A DNA stretch of 15,354 nt. Origin: Methanosphaera sp. rholeuAM74. Its GTDB lineage: Archaea > Methanobacteriota > Methanobacteria > Methanobacteriales > Methanobacteriaceae. The stretch is from assembly GCA_003266075.1 (NCBI GenBank), contig MUZZ01000108.1, forward strand, positions 7,569 through 22,922, in the 5' to 3' direction. How positions within the stretch are numbered: position 1 is the first letter of the stretch; the number at the start of each line of letters is the position of its first letter. The notes under the pieces were generated by a model. The model saw nothing but the letters and a program-made list of their open reading frames with translations, did not search any database and was not told the origin of the DNA. Both the position numbers and the translations under genes were made by a program. This document shows, piece after piece, positions 6,912-14,418 of this stretch.

Positions 6912-7124
6912 ATGTTGGGAGAGCTATGCCGACACGAAAAAGCAAGTATCAAAATGAAAAAACAAAATATCGGTGAGGACAGAAATCAAAGCAAAGAAAA
7001 CTTCTTTAAAACAGGAAAAAATAATAAAAAAGAAAAAGCAGAAAATAAAGGTGAAAAAGATTGGAGATACAGACTAATGGATTTTAGATATGGAGAACTG
7101 TCAACAGAACCCATCAGTTTTTAA
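6912..7124 (+). CDS. Small basic hypothetical ORF, 70 aa
   Basis: This is a short, very Lys-, Glu- and Asn-rich ORF (KTGKNNKKEKAENKGEKDW) with a more ordered end (WRYRLMDFRYGELSTEPISF). The purine-rich codons are typical of coding DNA in AT-rich archaea, but no family is recognised. The start is poor: ATG 6912 and ATG 6954 both lack a ribosome binding site. TTAATATATG at 6897-6906 lies about 25 bases before another ATG at 6926. From 6926 a different frame reads MPTRKSKYQNEKTKYR and then stops, so a single frameshift may have broken an older gene. Its stop shares TTAA (7121-7124) with the stop of the convergent adhesin gene. Confidence 0.4.
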   Translation: MLGELCRHEKASIKMKKQNIGEDRNQSKENFFKTGKNNKKEKAENKGEKDWRYRLMDFRYGELSTEPISF

Positions 7125-9121
7125 TAACCCTTATACATTTCCACCCATGAATTTGTTTTAGAACTCCACCAATAACCATAGTCCTTGTATTCCAAATCAT
7201 CCCATGTTGTTTCTTTGTAGGTAACTTTAACTTTGTATGGAGTGTAACCTGATACTAACTTTGTGGTAATCCATATCCCTGCACCGGAAGTATATGATCT
7301 TGTAATTACATCACCCCTACTATTTTTGAAATAAAATAATGCGTCAGTTATTGTGAATTCTGTTGGATCACCCATATCTGTTGCGTAAATGCTGCTTACA
7401 TCAACGTGTACTCCTTTATCATATTGTGCATCATAAGTTTGATACCATGCATAGAACATGTCTGTCCCTATTAGTCTTTTAGTGGTTTTACCTTTTGAAA
7501 GGGATATTTCGAATGTTTTATATGGATTGGTTACTGTGAATGTCTTTTTTACTGATGATGACATGTAATTAGCGTTACCGGCATATGATGCTGTTACTGT
7601 ATTTGTACCTACCTTGGATGTTTTATATTTCAAATCATAGTATCCGTAACTGTCTGTTGTATTGGAGTATGTTGCCCCATTTACGTTAAATGTTATTTTG
7701 GTGTTTTTGATTCCGTTTCCTTTGTTATCGACTAGTCTTCCTGAAAGATATATTGTTTCTCGGATATACACATCTTCTATAGTGTCTAGTGTAAGAGATG
7801 TTGAAATCTTATTTACTGTTATCGTGGCTGTATCATAGTCTGGTTCGTAGTTGGTATTGGAGTAATCTACACGTATATTGTGTGTTCCTGCCGTTAATGA
7901 ATTTATCTGCATATTTGCTTTACCATTGTTTACTGCATTAGATCCCAGAACTTTTCCATCACAGGTTAGTGTGACTCTACCACCATGAATGTATTTTCCA
8001 ACGTTGTCTTTTACCGTCACAGGTATTGTTATTTTAGTGTTAACGTTAACTGTTTGCGAATTAATATATACATAGGCATCCGGTTTTATTGATTGATATA
8101 CGGTTAGTGTTGCTGTTTTACTGCTTGTTTTATAGTTAGTGGAGTTGTATACTGCCTTAAGAGTGTATGTTCCCGCCTTCTGTTTGCCTACTATCATGTT
8201 CCTTTCTCCGTTTACTAATGCGTTTGAACCTAGTAGTTTGTTGTTAAGGTATAGTGATACCCTACCATCTCTAACGTAGGCACCTGTAGAATCCTTTACA
8301 GATACTGGTATGGTTATTGATGAGTCATCGTAGCCGTATTGTGATATCATCGTCAATGTTGTTGGCTGTGTGCATACTGTCAGAGTCACCATCTTCGTGC
8401 TTGTCTTATAGTTATCGGAGTTGTATACTGCCTCTAACGTGTATGTTCCAGCCCATTGCTTGTCTATCAGCATATTACGTTGTCCGTTTACTAGTGCATT
8501 CGAGCCTAATAGTTTGTTGTTAAGGTATAGTGATACCCTTCCATCCTTAACGTAAGCACCCGCAGAGTCTTTAACTGCTACCGGAACTGTTATTTTCTCG
8601 TTCTCGAATACTGTCTGTGATTTCAGGCTTAGCGTTGTATTAATCAGATCTATTTTGAGTGTTGTGGTGTTTGAACTCGGCTGGTAGTTAGTGGAGTTGT
8701 ATGTGACTTTTACTGTGTAGGTTCCTGGGTCAAGTTTGGTTATCGTCATGTTTCTCTGCCCATTGATTAGAGCGTTAGAACCCAGTAAATTGTTGTTTAG
8801 GTATAGTGTTACTCTACCGTCCTTGACTTTGGCATTTGACTTGGTGGTTACCGTTACTGGTATTGTGATATTTTTTTGCTTGTTCAGTGTTTGTGGTGTT
8901 AGTTTCACTTGTGTCTGTTCTTTTGTTGCTGTTTTAACGTTTTCTGACCTTTCATTACTTTCTTTATCTATTTTGTTTACTTCTTTGTATTCATTTTGTG
9001 GTGTTTGCTTTACTGTGTCCACTTGCCCATATTCGGTTGAGTTTGTTGCGGATATGACTCCTAATCCCAAGAGTAATATGGCTGTCATGAATATAAAGAA
9101 GATTAGTTTCTTTGTTTTCAT
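7121..9121 (-). CDS. Adhesin-like secreted protein with five Ig-like repeats, 666 aa (downstream paralogue)
   Basis: An exported surface protein. Residues 1-25 are a signal peptide (MKTKKLIFFIFMTAILLLGL) ending GVISA. A low-complexity linker of about 50 residues follows, rich in T, K, E and Q. Repeats 1-3 (about residues 75-345) each carry DGRVSLYLNNKLLGSNAL and recur every 276 bases (92 codons). Repeat 4 reads GGRVTLTCDGKVLGSNAV, and repeat 5 is a more distant Ig unit (VDNKGNGIKNTKITF). The last ~130 residues form a separate domain starting KTFEISLSKGKTT and ending WWSSKTNSWVEMY, with no membrane anchor or sorting signal. The start is firm: AAGGTGGAAG lies about 6 bases upstream. It follows its 778-residue paralogue after 31 bases, so the two are probably cotranscribed. 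Its role as an adhesin or wall protein is inferred from architecture. Confidence 0.9.
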   Translation of the reverse strand: MKTKKLIFFIFMTAILLLGLGVISATNSTEYGQVDTVKQTPQNEYKEVNKIDKESNERSENVKTATKEQTQVKLTPQTLNKQKNITIPVTVTTKSNAKVKDGRVTLYLNNNLLGSNALINGQRNMTITKLDPGTYTVKVTYNSTNYQPSSNTTTLKIDLINTTLSLKSQTVFENEKITVPVAVKDSAGAYVKDGRVSLYLNNKLLGSNALVNGQRNMLIDKQWAGTYTLEAVYNSDNYKTSTKMVTLTVCTQPTTLTMISQYGYDDSSITIPVSVKDSTGAYVRDGRVSLYLNNKLLGSNALVNGERNMIVGKQKAGTYTLKAVYNSTNYKTSSKTATLTVYQSIKPDAYVYINSQTVNVNTKITIPVTVKDNVGKYIHGGRVTLTCDGKVLGSNAVNNGKANMQINSLTAGTHNIRVDYSNTNYEPDYDTATITVNKISTSLTLDTIEDVYIRETIYLSGRLVDNKGNGIKNTKITFNVNGATYSNTTDSYGYYDLKYKTSKVGTNTVTASYAGNANYMSSSVKKTFTVTNPYKTFEISLSKGKTTKRLIGTDMFYAWYQTYDAQYDKGVHVDVSSIYATDMGDPTEFTITDALFYFKNSRGDVITRSYTSGAGIWITTKLVSGYTPYKVKVTYKETTWDDLEYKDYGYWWSSKTNSWVEMYKGY
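8696..9121 (-). repeat. Duplicated 5' segment, downstream copy (partner 11001-11426)
   Basis: These 426 bases encode the signal peptide, linker and first Ig repeat. They align with 11001-11426 at a constant offset of 2305 bases without any gap. The last 61 bases differ at only two positions by eye (9061-9121 against 11366-11426). Confidence 0.9.
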
Positions 9122-9152
9122 TTAACTTCCACCTTTTGAATTAATTATCTCT

Positions 9153-11426
9153 TCAGTACCAATCCATCCATTCCCAAGAATTTGTTTTTGAACTCCACCA
9201 TTTACCTAAATCAAAATTCTTTTTATCCGCTGATGTTGTCTTCCTATATGTAACTTTGATTTTAAATGGTGTGTATCCTGATACTAAATGAGTACCAAGC
9301 CATACTCCATAACCACCAACATATGATCTTGTAATTACATCCCCATAGCTATCTTTGAAATAAAATACAGCATCGGTAATTGTATTTTCTGTTGGATAAT
9401 AGAGAGCATCTTTCTTATTCCATACTTCAATATATACTCCTCTATCGTATTGTCCATCATATGTTTGATACCATGCACAAAATTCATCTTTTCCTATTTG
9501 TTTTGTAGTTGTTTTTCCTTTTGAAATAGATATTTCAAATGTTTTATATTGTGGGTCTTTAACTGTGAATGTTGTTTTTGCTGTTGATGAGGCATATTTG
9601 GCGTTTCCAGTATATGTTATTGTTGCCGTGTTTGTTCCTATCTTGGATGCTTTATATTGATAGTTATAGTCTCCATAACTGTTGGTTGTTGTTGAATATT
9701 GTGCACTATTTACTGTTATTGTGATTTTAGTGTTTTTTAGTGGATTTCCATTATTATCTGTGAGTTGTCCTGATATGTATGTTGTTTTTCCTTTATCAAC
9801 TGTTTTTACAGAGTTTTGTGTTATTTTTGTTGGTATTTTGTTTACTGTTATTGTTGCTGTGTCATAGCTGGATTTGTAGTTTGTGTTTGTATAATCTACT
9901 CGTATGTTGTGTGTTCCTGTTGTCAGGGAATTTATTTTCATATTTGTTGTACCATAGTTTACACCATTTGATCCAATTTCGTTTCCGTCACATGTTAGTG
10001 TGACTCGTCCTCCGTTGATGTAACTGCCGTATTCATCTGTGACTGTTACTGGTATTGTTATCTGGGTATTTGGGGTGGTTGTCTGTGAATATATTTCTAC
10101 GTATGACTGTGGTTTTATTAGTGTTTTAACTGTTAATGTGGTTGTTTTTGATGATGATTTGTAGTTGTCGGAGTTGTATACTGCTCTTAGTGTGTATGTT
10201 CCTGCTTTTTGTTTTCCGACAATCATGTCTCTTCCACCATATATTAGTGCGTTTGATCCTAGAAGCTTGTTGTTTAGGTATAGTGATACTCTTCCATCTT
10301 TAACGTAATTGCATGTTGAGTCTTCTACGTATACTGGTACTGTGAATGAAGTTTCTTCGTCGACTACTATTGAATCCATGTATAGTGTTGTTGATTGGGA
10401 GATTACTGTTAGTGTTGCTGTTTTACTGCTTGTCTTGTAGTTATTGGAGTTATATACTGCTCTTAATGTGTATGTTCCAGCTTTCTGTTTGTCTATCAGC
10501 ATGTTTCGTTGTCCGTCTACCAGTGCATTTGAGCCCAAGAGCTTGTTGTTAAGATATAATGATACTCTTCCATCCTTAACATAGGCTCCTGTAGAATCTC
10601 GTACTGTTACTGGTACTGTTATCTTTTCGTTGTCGTACACTGTCTGTGATGTGAGTGTCAGCATTGTTGATTGGGATGTAACTGTTAGTGTTGCTGTTTT
10701 ACTGCTTGTCTTGTAGTTAGTGGAGTTATATACTGCTTTTAGTGTGTACGTGCCTGCTTTTTGTTTGTCTATTTGCATATTTCGTTGTCCGTTTACCAGT
10801 GCATTTGAGCCCAAGAGCTTGTTGTTAAGATATAATGATACTCTTCCATCCTTAACGTAGGAGCCTGTTGAGTCCTTTACTGTTATTGGTACTGTTATTT
10901 TCTGGTTGTCGTATACGGTTTGTGAGTTTAAGCTTAGTGTTGTCGTTGCTGGGTTGATTTTGAGTGTTGTCGTAGCCGTACTTGGCTGGTATTTAGTGGA
11001 GTTGTATGTGACTTTTACTGTGTAGGTTCCTGGGTCAAGTTTGGTTATCGTCATGTTCCTCTGCCCGTTGATTAAAGCGTTGGAACCTAATAGGTTACCG
11101 TTCAAGTATAGTGATACTCTGCCGTCTTTGACTTTGGCATTTGACTTGGTGGTTACTGTTACTGGTATTGTGATATTTTTTTGCTTGTTCAGTGTTTGTG
11201 GTGTTAGTTTCACTTGTGTCTCTGGTTTTGTTGCTGTTTTAACGTTTTCTGACCTTTCATTACTTTCTTTATCTATTTTATTTACTTCTTTGTATTCAGT
11301 TTGTGGTGTTTGTTTTACTGTGTCCACTTGCCCATATTCGGTTGAGTTTGTTGCGGATATGACTCCTAATCCCAAGAGTAATATGGCTGTCATGAATATG
11401 AAGAAGATTAGCTTCTTTGTTTTCAT
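9153..11426 (-). CDS. Adhesin-like secreted protein with six Ig-like repeats, ~757 aa (upstream paralogue)
   Basis: Same design as the downstream gene: an almost identical signal peptide and linker, repeats 1-4 of the LLGSNAL class, repeat 5 (GGRVTLTCDGNEIGSNGV), repeat 6 (TDNNGNPLKNTKITI), and a C-terminal domain starting KTFEISISKGKTTTK and ending GKWWSSKTNSWEWM. It has one more repeat than its neighbour. The open frame reaches 11489, but the start matching the paralogue is ATG 11426 (MKTKKL). ATG 11441 (MKELKMKTKK) is an alternative, and the longer version would cross the promoter dyad. GGATGAAGGAACT precedes the start. Repeats 2 and 3 share a 63-base identical stretch, evidence of recent unit duplication or gene conversion. 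With no membrane anchor, attachment would have to be through the C-terminal domain or another partner. Confidence 0.9.
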   Translation of the reverse strand: MKTKKLIFFIFMTAILLLGLGVISATNSTEYGQVDTVKQTPQTEYKEVNKIDKESNERSENVKTATKPETQVKLTPQTLNKQKNITIPVTVTTKSNAKVKDGRVSLYLNGNLLGSNALINGQRNMTITKLDPGTYTVKVTYNSTKYQPSTATTTLKINPATTTLSLNSQTVYDNQKITVPITVKDSTGSYVKDGRVSLYLNNKLLGSNALVNGQRNMQIDKQKAGTYTLKAVYNSTNYKTSSKTATLTVTSQSTMLTLTSQTVYDNEKITVPVTVRDSTGAYVKDGRVSLYLNNKLLGSNALVDGQRNMLIDKQKAGTYTLRAVYNSNNYKTSSKTATLTVISQSTTLYMDSIVVDEETSFTVPVYVEDSTCNYVKDGRVSLYLNNKLLGSNALIYGGRDMIVGKQKAGTYTLRAVYNSDNYKSSSKTTTLTVKTLIKPQSYVEIYSQTTTPNTQITIPVTVTDEYGSYINGGRVTLTCDGNEIGSNGVNYGTTNMKINSLTTGTHNIRVDYTNTNYKSSYDTATITVNKIPTKITQNSVKTVDKGKTTYISGQLTDNNGNPLKNTKITITVNSAQYSTTTNSYGDYNYQYKASKIGTNTATITYTGNAKYASSTAKTTFTVKDPQYKTFEISISKGKTTTKQIGKDEFCAWYQTYDGQYDRGVYIEVWNKKDALYYPTENTITDAVFYFKDSYGDVITRSYVGGYGVWLGTHLVSGYTPFKIKVTYRKTTSADKKNFDLGKWWSSKTNSWEWMDWY
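10405..10956 (-). repeat. Tandem 276-base Ig-repeat units within the upstream adhesin gene
   Basis: Units at about 10405-10680 and 10681-10956 are offset by exactly 276 bases (92 codons). Positions 10518-10580 and 10794-10856 are identical over 63 bases, far more alike than the other repeats in either gene. Confidence 0.85.
11001..11426 (-). repeat. Duplicated 5' segment, upstream copy (partner 8696-9121)
   Basis: This is the second copy of the 426-base segment covering signal peptide, linker and first Ig repeat. The conservation of the linker, which should be under little constraint, points to a recent gene duplication or conversion and not only to functional constraint. Confidence 0.9.
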
Positions 11427-11454
11427 TTTTAGTTCCTTCATCCTTTTTTTGCAT

Positions 11455-11483
11455 ATACCATCATTGTTATATTTTGATGGTGT
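11455..11483. promoter_or_regulatory. Inverted repeat at the adhesin operon transcript start (candidate operator or leader hairpin)
   Basis: ACCATCA (11457-11463) and TGATGGT (11475-11481) are perfect inverted repeats with an 11-base spacer, extended by T-G and A-T outer pairs. GCA (11451-11453) and TGC (11486-11488) could add a further short arm. The dyad lies between the TATA box and the start codon and spans the expected initiation point near 11472, where a repressor would block transcription. Confidence 0.45.
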
Positions 11484-11490
11484 TTGCATG

Positions 11491-11502
11491 TTATAATATA
11501 TT
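11491..11502 (-). promoter_or_regulatory. TATA box of the adhesin operon
   Basis: The minus strand reads AATATATTATAA, a good archaeal TATA element, about 65-75 bases upstream of the chosen ATG at 11426. No equally good box is seen in the 31 bases between the two adhesin genes, so both probably rely on this promoter. Confidence 0.5.
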
Positions 11503-11613
11503 CCCTTGTTGATATTAAGTTTTACTGTTTTGTTGGGTGTGTCTTTGCTTGGATGATTTTAGTTAAGTTTAATGTCTATGATGTTTATATTATTATCTAG
11601 AGGTGTGATTATT

Positions 11614-12141
11614 ATGGATGATTATGATTTGGTTTTAAATTCCATTAATACTAGGTGTAGTACCAGGGTTTTTAGTGATGAGGTTGTTTCTAGGGATGTT
11701 TTGGATAGGATTGTTGAGTCGGCTTTCTGTGCTCCGTCTGCGTGTAATTTACAGCCTTGGCATTTTATTGTCCTGGATGATAAGGATGTTTTGAGAGATA
11801 TAGTGGATGTGCATGAGTATGCCTCAATGTTCAAGACTGCTGGTGCCGGTATTGTTGTTTGTGGTGATATGGATAGGACTATTAGTGGTCATGAGGAGTT
11901 CTGGGTTCAGGATTGTTCTGCTGCTACGGAGAATATTTTGCTTGCGGCTAATGCTATGGGTGTTGGTAGTGTGTGGACTGGCGTGTATCCTGTTTGGGAT
12001 AGGTGTGAATTTTTGGCTGAGTATTTTGATTTGCCTTGCAATATTGTTGCCTTTAGTTTGGTTGCTCTTGGCTATCCCTGTGAGGATTCTGATGTTTTGG
12101 ATAAGTTTGATGAAGAAAAAGTTCATTATAATGGGTGGTGA
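11614..12141 (+). CDS. Nitroreductase family protein (FMN-dependent), 175 aa
   Basis: A flavin oxidoreductase of the nitroreductase superfamily. The FMN-phosphate motif is near the N-terminus (INTRCSTRVF, R14, S16, R18), followed by the family signature APSACNLQPWHF at residues 40-51, the central helix with AANAMGVGSVWTGVYP, and the terminal ALGYP. Length and order fit the compact members common in anaerobes. Substrate is not predictable: nitro compounds, quinones or a specific flavin-linked reduction are all possible. I chose ATG 11614 because it lies 8 bases after AGGTG (11601-11605); the frame reaches ATG 11572 but the added residues (MSMMFILLSRGVII) do not match the family. The codons are unusually T- and G-rich (GTT, GAT, TTG), following the regional strand bias. 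It diverges from the adhesin operon and converges on the exonuclease gene. Confidence 0.9.
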   Translation: MDDYDLVLNSINTRCSTRVFSDEVVSRDVLDRIVESAFCAPSACNLQPWHFIVLDDKDVLRDIVDVHEYASMFKTAGAGIVVCGDMDRTISGHEEFWVQDCSAATENILLAANAMGVGSVWTGVYPVWDRCEFLAEYFDLPCNIVAFSLVALGYPCEDSDVLDKFDEEKVHYNGW

Positions 12142-12175
12142 GTTAATAGTGGGGGGGTTTTCATCTGAAGATTGG

Positions 12176-13522
12176 TTATATTTTGTATCCTAATTGTTTG
12201 AGTAAGTCTTCCTCTTTTATTAGTCCTATTTTTCCACCTTTTTCTTGTATTTCTTGTGCTTTTATTATTTTTGTTCCCGTGTTTCCGTATTTCCATCCTG
12301 GGCTTGGTATTGTTCCTATTATCAGGTAGTCTACCTTGGTTGATACTGATGTTTTTTCTGTTAGGTGTTGTTTTGCTAGTTTTTTTCGTAGCTGGTCTCT
12401 TGTTATGTGTTTGAAGTTTCCTGTTAGTGTGTATGTCTTGTCTTTTAGTTGTATTTCTCCTTTGTGGTATTTTGTGGGTTTGAGGATTTCTTTGTATTTT
12501 TGTGCTAGTTGTTTTTGTTGTTGGTCTAGTAGTATGTTGTCTTCTAGTGCCTGTTTTGTCAGTAATTGTATCCTGTCATATACATAGTCACCCTGAAGTG
12601 TGCTATTTTTTTCTAGCCACTGGTTTAAATACAATAACTCTTCCATAGAAACCGCATCGTCACATGTTACTGCCTTAATTATTCCCTGCAAAACCTGTAT
12701 TTTAAGGGTCTTCTTCTTGTATGCTGATGAGTCGGATATGAAGTGAACACACTTTGAAAGCTCATACCTGTTAACACCAGAAAGCGAAGACTCAGTAATT
12801 ATGAGCTTCAATTTACGTGAAATGTCGTTGAAGACCACGTAGCCATTATATTTATGGTTATCCTCCAGCCAACCACTAAGCAAGGCTATGTGACCATCAC
12901 TAAGACATTCCTTATACTTCAAAACCTGTATAATACCATAGAGGTTATTGATGTTATTTGCTAATCTGGCATCACACTTACTGTTAAGCTTCTCAGTATA
13001 ATGGTAGTGCTTAACTGTCTCCAAAGGAATCTCCCTCCGGGAGTTGATGTACTCAAAAACCTCATAGGAAGCCCTAGCATCCTCAATAGCATTATGTGGC
13101 TTATATGATACCCCTATACTTCTGGCAACATTCTCAAGCTTATATGAGTTCAAATTAAGATTACGTCTGCTGAGAGTCAAAGTACAACAGTAATCAAAGT
13201 CAGGAACAGGCATAGAATAACGTTTCAATGATTTGGAGATAACACGCAAGTCATAAGTTATATTATGGCCCACAACAATGTTATCAAGCAACAAAGACTC
13301 AATTTTCGGCCAGAACTCAGGTAATGTAGGACTATTCGTCACCATGGATGGAGTGATACCTGTAAGACGTATGATTCTCTCTTCAAAGTCGTCTTCAGGG
13401 TTAATCAATGAATAAATAGAATCAACACGCTCGTTCTCACGTACAACAATTAAGCCTATGGCAGACACAGAATTCTGCCTAAAATTAGGATTCTCCAAAT
13501 CCAAAACAACATAATCCTTCAA
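12176..13522 (-). CDS. DEDDh exonuclease (DnaQ-like) with C-terminal BRCT domain, TTG start
   Basis: A 448-residue two-domain nuclease. The exonuclease domain (about 1-165) has D8 and E10 (LDLEN), D91 (GHNITYD) and H143...D148 (HNAIED), the complete DEDDh set for 3'-5' hydrolysis of DNA or RNA. Residues 357-446 form a BRCT domain (LKDKTYTLTGNF, KVDYLIIG), often a protein- or DNA-end-binding module. Between them lie two copies of a helical unit (about 197-250 and 279-335), each with G-I-I...L..WLE.N, like TerB-type segments in bacterial exonuclease-BRCT proteins. The frame is open to 13603, but TTG 13522 sits 9 bases after GGAG and yields MKDYVVLDLE; the longer version is Pro/Ser/Thr-rich, unrelated to the family and overlaps the upstream gene. 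It is the last gene of a minus-strand group. Its C-terminal third differs in strand composition from the rest. Confidence 0.9.
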   Translation of the reverse strand: MKDYVVLDLENPNFRQNSVSAIGLIVVRENERVDSIYSLINPEDDFEERIIRLTGITPSMVTNSPTLPEFWPKIESLLLDNIVVGHNITYDLRVISKSLKRYSMPVPDFDYCCTLTLSRRNLNLNSYKLENVARSIGVSYKPHNAIEDARASYEVFEYINSRREIPLETVKHYHYTEKLNSKCDARLANNINNLYGIIQVLKYKECLSDGHIALLSGWLEDNHKYNGYVVFNDISRKLKLIITESSLSGVNRYELSKCVHFISDSSAYKKKTLKIQVLQGIIKAVTCDDAVSMEELLYLNQWLEKNSTLQGDYVYDRIQLLTKQALEDNILLDQQQKQLAQKYKEILKPTKYHKGEIQLKDKTYTLTGNFKHITRDQLRKKLAKQHLTEKTSVSTKVDYLIIGTIPSPGWKYGNTGTKIIKAQEIQEKGGKIGLIKEEDLLKQLGYKI

Positions 13523-13565
13523 AACTAAAAACTCCAGAAAAAAAGGGGTGTGGGGCGTGGAATGA

Positions 13566-14072
13566 CTAGTCAATAAACTGCATAGCCCTGTGCAGCTTGT
13601 CATATGCTAAGACATCAGTCTTCAAGATTAGTAACTCATCATTTAACTGTTTAATTCTTGACTTATACTTAGTTGAGTCCTCCATATGAGAATCCTCAAT
13701 TTCATGTTTTAACTTGTTATAAGCCAGTAAATCAGTCTTAGCAGTAGATAACTCATCCTCTAGGGAAGATAATCTAGCCTCCAACTGGCTACATTTAGAA
13801 TCAAGTCCAACATTCTCTTTATTCAAGCAGTCAATTCTGTCATCCTTATCTGACAATAAAGCTTTCAACTCACCAATACTGGTATTAGCCTCATCCAAAC
13901 TGGACTTGTAACTGTTAACTTCATCGTTTAACTTGGATATCATATCATCTGATTCGGCTAACTTCTTCTGATAATCATTTAATAGATTATTTAGACGCTC
14001 AATCTCTTCATCCTTATGTGAAGAAGTGATAACTCCACCAATCTTACCAAAAAATGATTTCTCATCAGACAA
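13566..14072 (-). CDS. Coiled-coil protein, 168 aa, TTG start
   Basis: After a short N-terminal segment (MSDEKSFFGKIGGVI), nearly the whole protein from residue 22 on is a coiled coil with heptad Leu/Ile and charged flanks (IERLNNLLNDYQKKLAES). Near the C-terminus a 39-residue period is visible: AKTDLLAYNKL recurs as LKTDVLAYDKL. There is no signal peptide or membrane segment. The start is TTG at 14072, with GGGTG about 7 bases upstream. It lies 43 bases upstream of the exonuclease gene, in the same orientation. A scaffold or dimerisation partner for the exonuclease is possible but inferred only from adjacency. A CCCC-T7 stretch lies between the two genes on the coding strand, so partial termination is possible. 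Confidence 0.8.
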   Translation of the reverse strand: MSDEKSFFGKIGGVITSSHKDEEIERLNNLLNDYQKKLAESDDMISKLNDEVNSYKSSLDEANTSIGELKALLSDKDDRIDCLNKENVGLDSKCSQLEARLSSLEDELSTAKTDLLAYNKLKHEIEDSHMEDSTKYKSRIKQLNDELLILKTDVLAYDKLHRAMQFID

Positions 14073-14096
14073 CTATAACACCCACAAAAGTAGAAT

Positions 14097-14105
14097 AAAA
14101 AAAAA
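14097..14105 (-). terminator. U-tract downstream of the 100-residue gene
   Basis: Nine A on the plus strand give nine U in the minus-strand RNA, 11 bases after the stop at 14116. This could terminate the 100-residue gene separately from the coiled-coil and exonuclease genes, which would then need a promoter in a very short gap. Readthrough or attenuation is therefore also possible. Confidence 0.35.
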
Positions 14106-14115
14106 GTAAATCCGT

Positions 14116-14418
14116 TTATATATCTAAATTATGAATAGAAGGCTTGTTCATATCCTGAGATAACTGATATAAATCCTCTGCTTCTTCTTCCTTCGAATAA
14201 TAAATTTTATCATTCTGTGCATTGTAATAAGGATATTTTTCCCTCACATAAACTGTGATACCCTTATAATTCTCTTCAATATAGTCTCCAGCCTCGTCAC
14301 TCTGATAAACCTTCTGAGTCTCACCAGAAGCATCCTCTGTAGCCATATTGTGAACCGTTGATGTACCATTAAGCGAATCATTCAAGTTCTTAATAATACC
14401 GTTAAGTTTAGACTTCAT
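14116..14418 (-). CDS. Hypothetical acidic protein, 100 aa
   Basis: No family is recognised. The N-terminus is a short basic helix (MKSKLNGIIKNLNDSLNG). The middle is polar and probably disordered (ATEDASGETQKVYQSDEAGD). Residues 48-75 look like strands rich in Tyr (ITVYVREKYPYYNAQNDKIYY), and an acidic helix follows. The start is well supported by AAGGAGAG about 7 bases before ATG 14418. TTTAAATATAT at 14493-14503 (minus strand) provides a TATA box. It is first in the minus-strand series leading to the coiled-coil and exonuclease genes and diverges from the small acidic paralogues. Confidence 0.75.
   Translation of the reverse strand: MKSKLNGIIKNLNDSLNGTSTVHNMATEDASGETQKVYQSDEAGDYIEENYKGITVYVREKYPYYNAQNDKIYYSKEEEAEDLYQLSQDMNKPSIHNLDI

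Noticed and set aside
8736..9125. Plus-strand open frame of 129 residues, with a similar one at 11041-11496
   Set aside because: They are antisense to the duplicated 5' ends of the two adhesin genes. Their similarity to each other follows from the duplication, and they have no ribosome binding site or sensible composition.
7800..11100. Regular 276-base repeats considered as a CRISPR or satellite array
   Set aside because: The period is 92 codons, the frame stays open throughout, and the repeats encode Ig-like domains.
11824..12126. Minus-strand frame of 100 residues opposite the nitroreductase
   Set aside because: It is an antisense shadow. The nitroreductase motifs on the other strand are unmistakable.
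13523..13603. N-terminal extension of the exonuclease to 13603
   Set aside because: The added residues are unlike any exonuclease N-terminus and overlap the upstream coiled-coil gene. The TTG at 13522 has a well-spaced GGAG.
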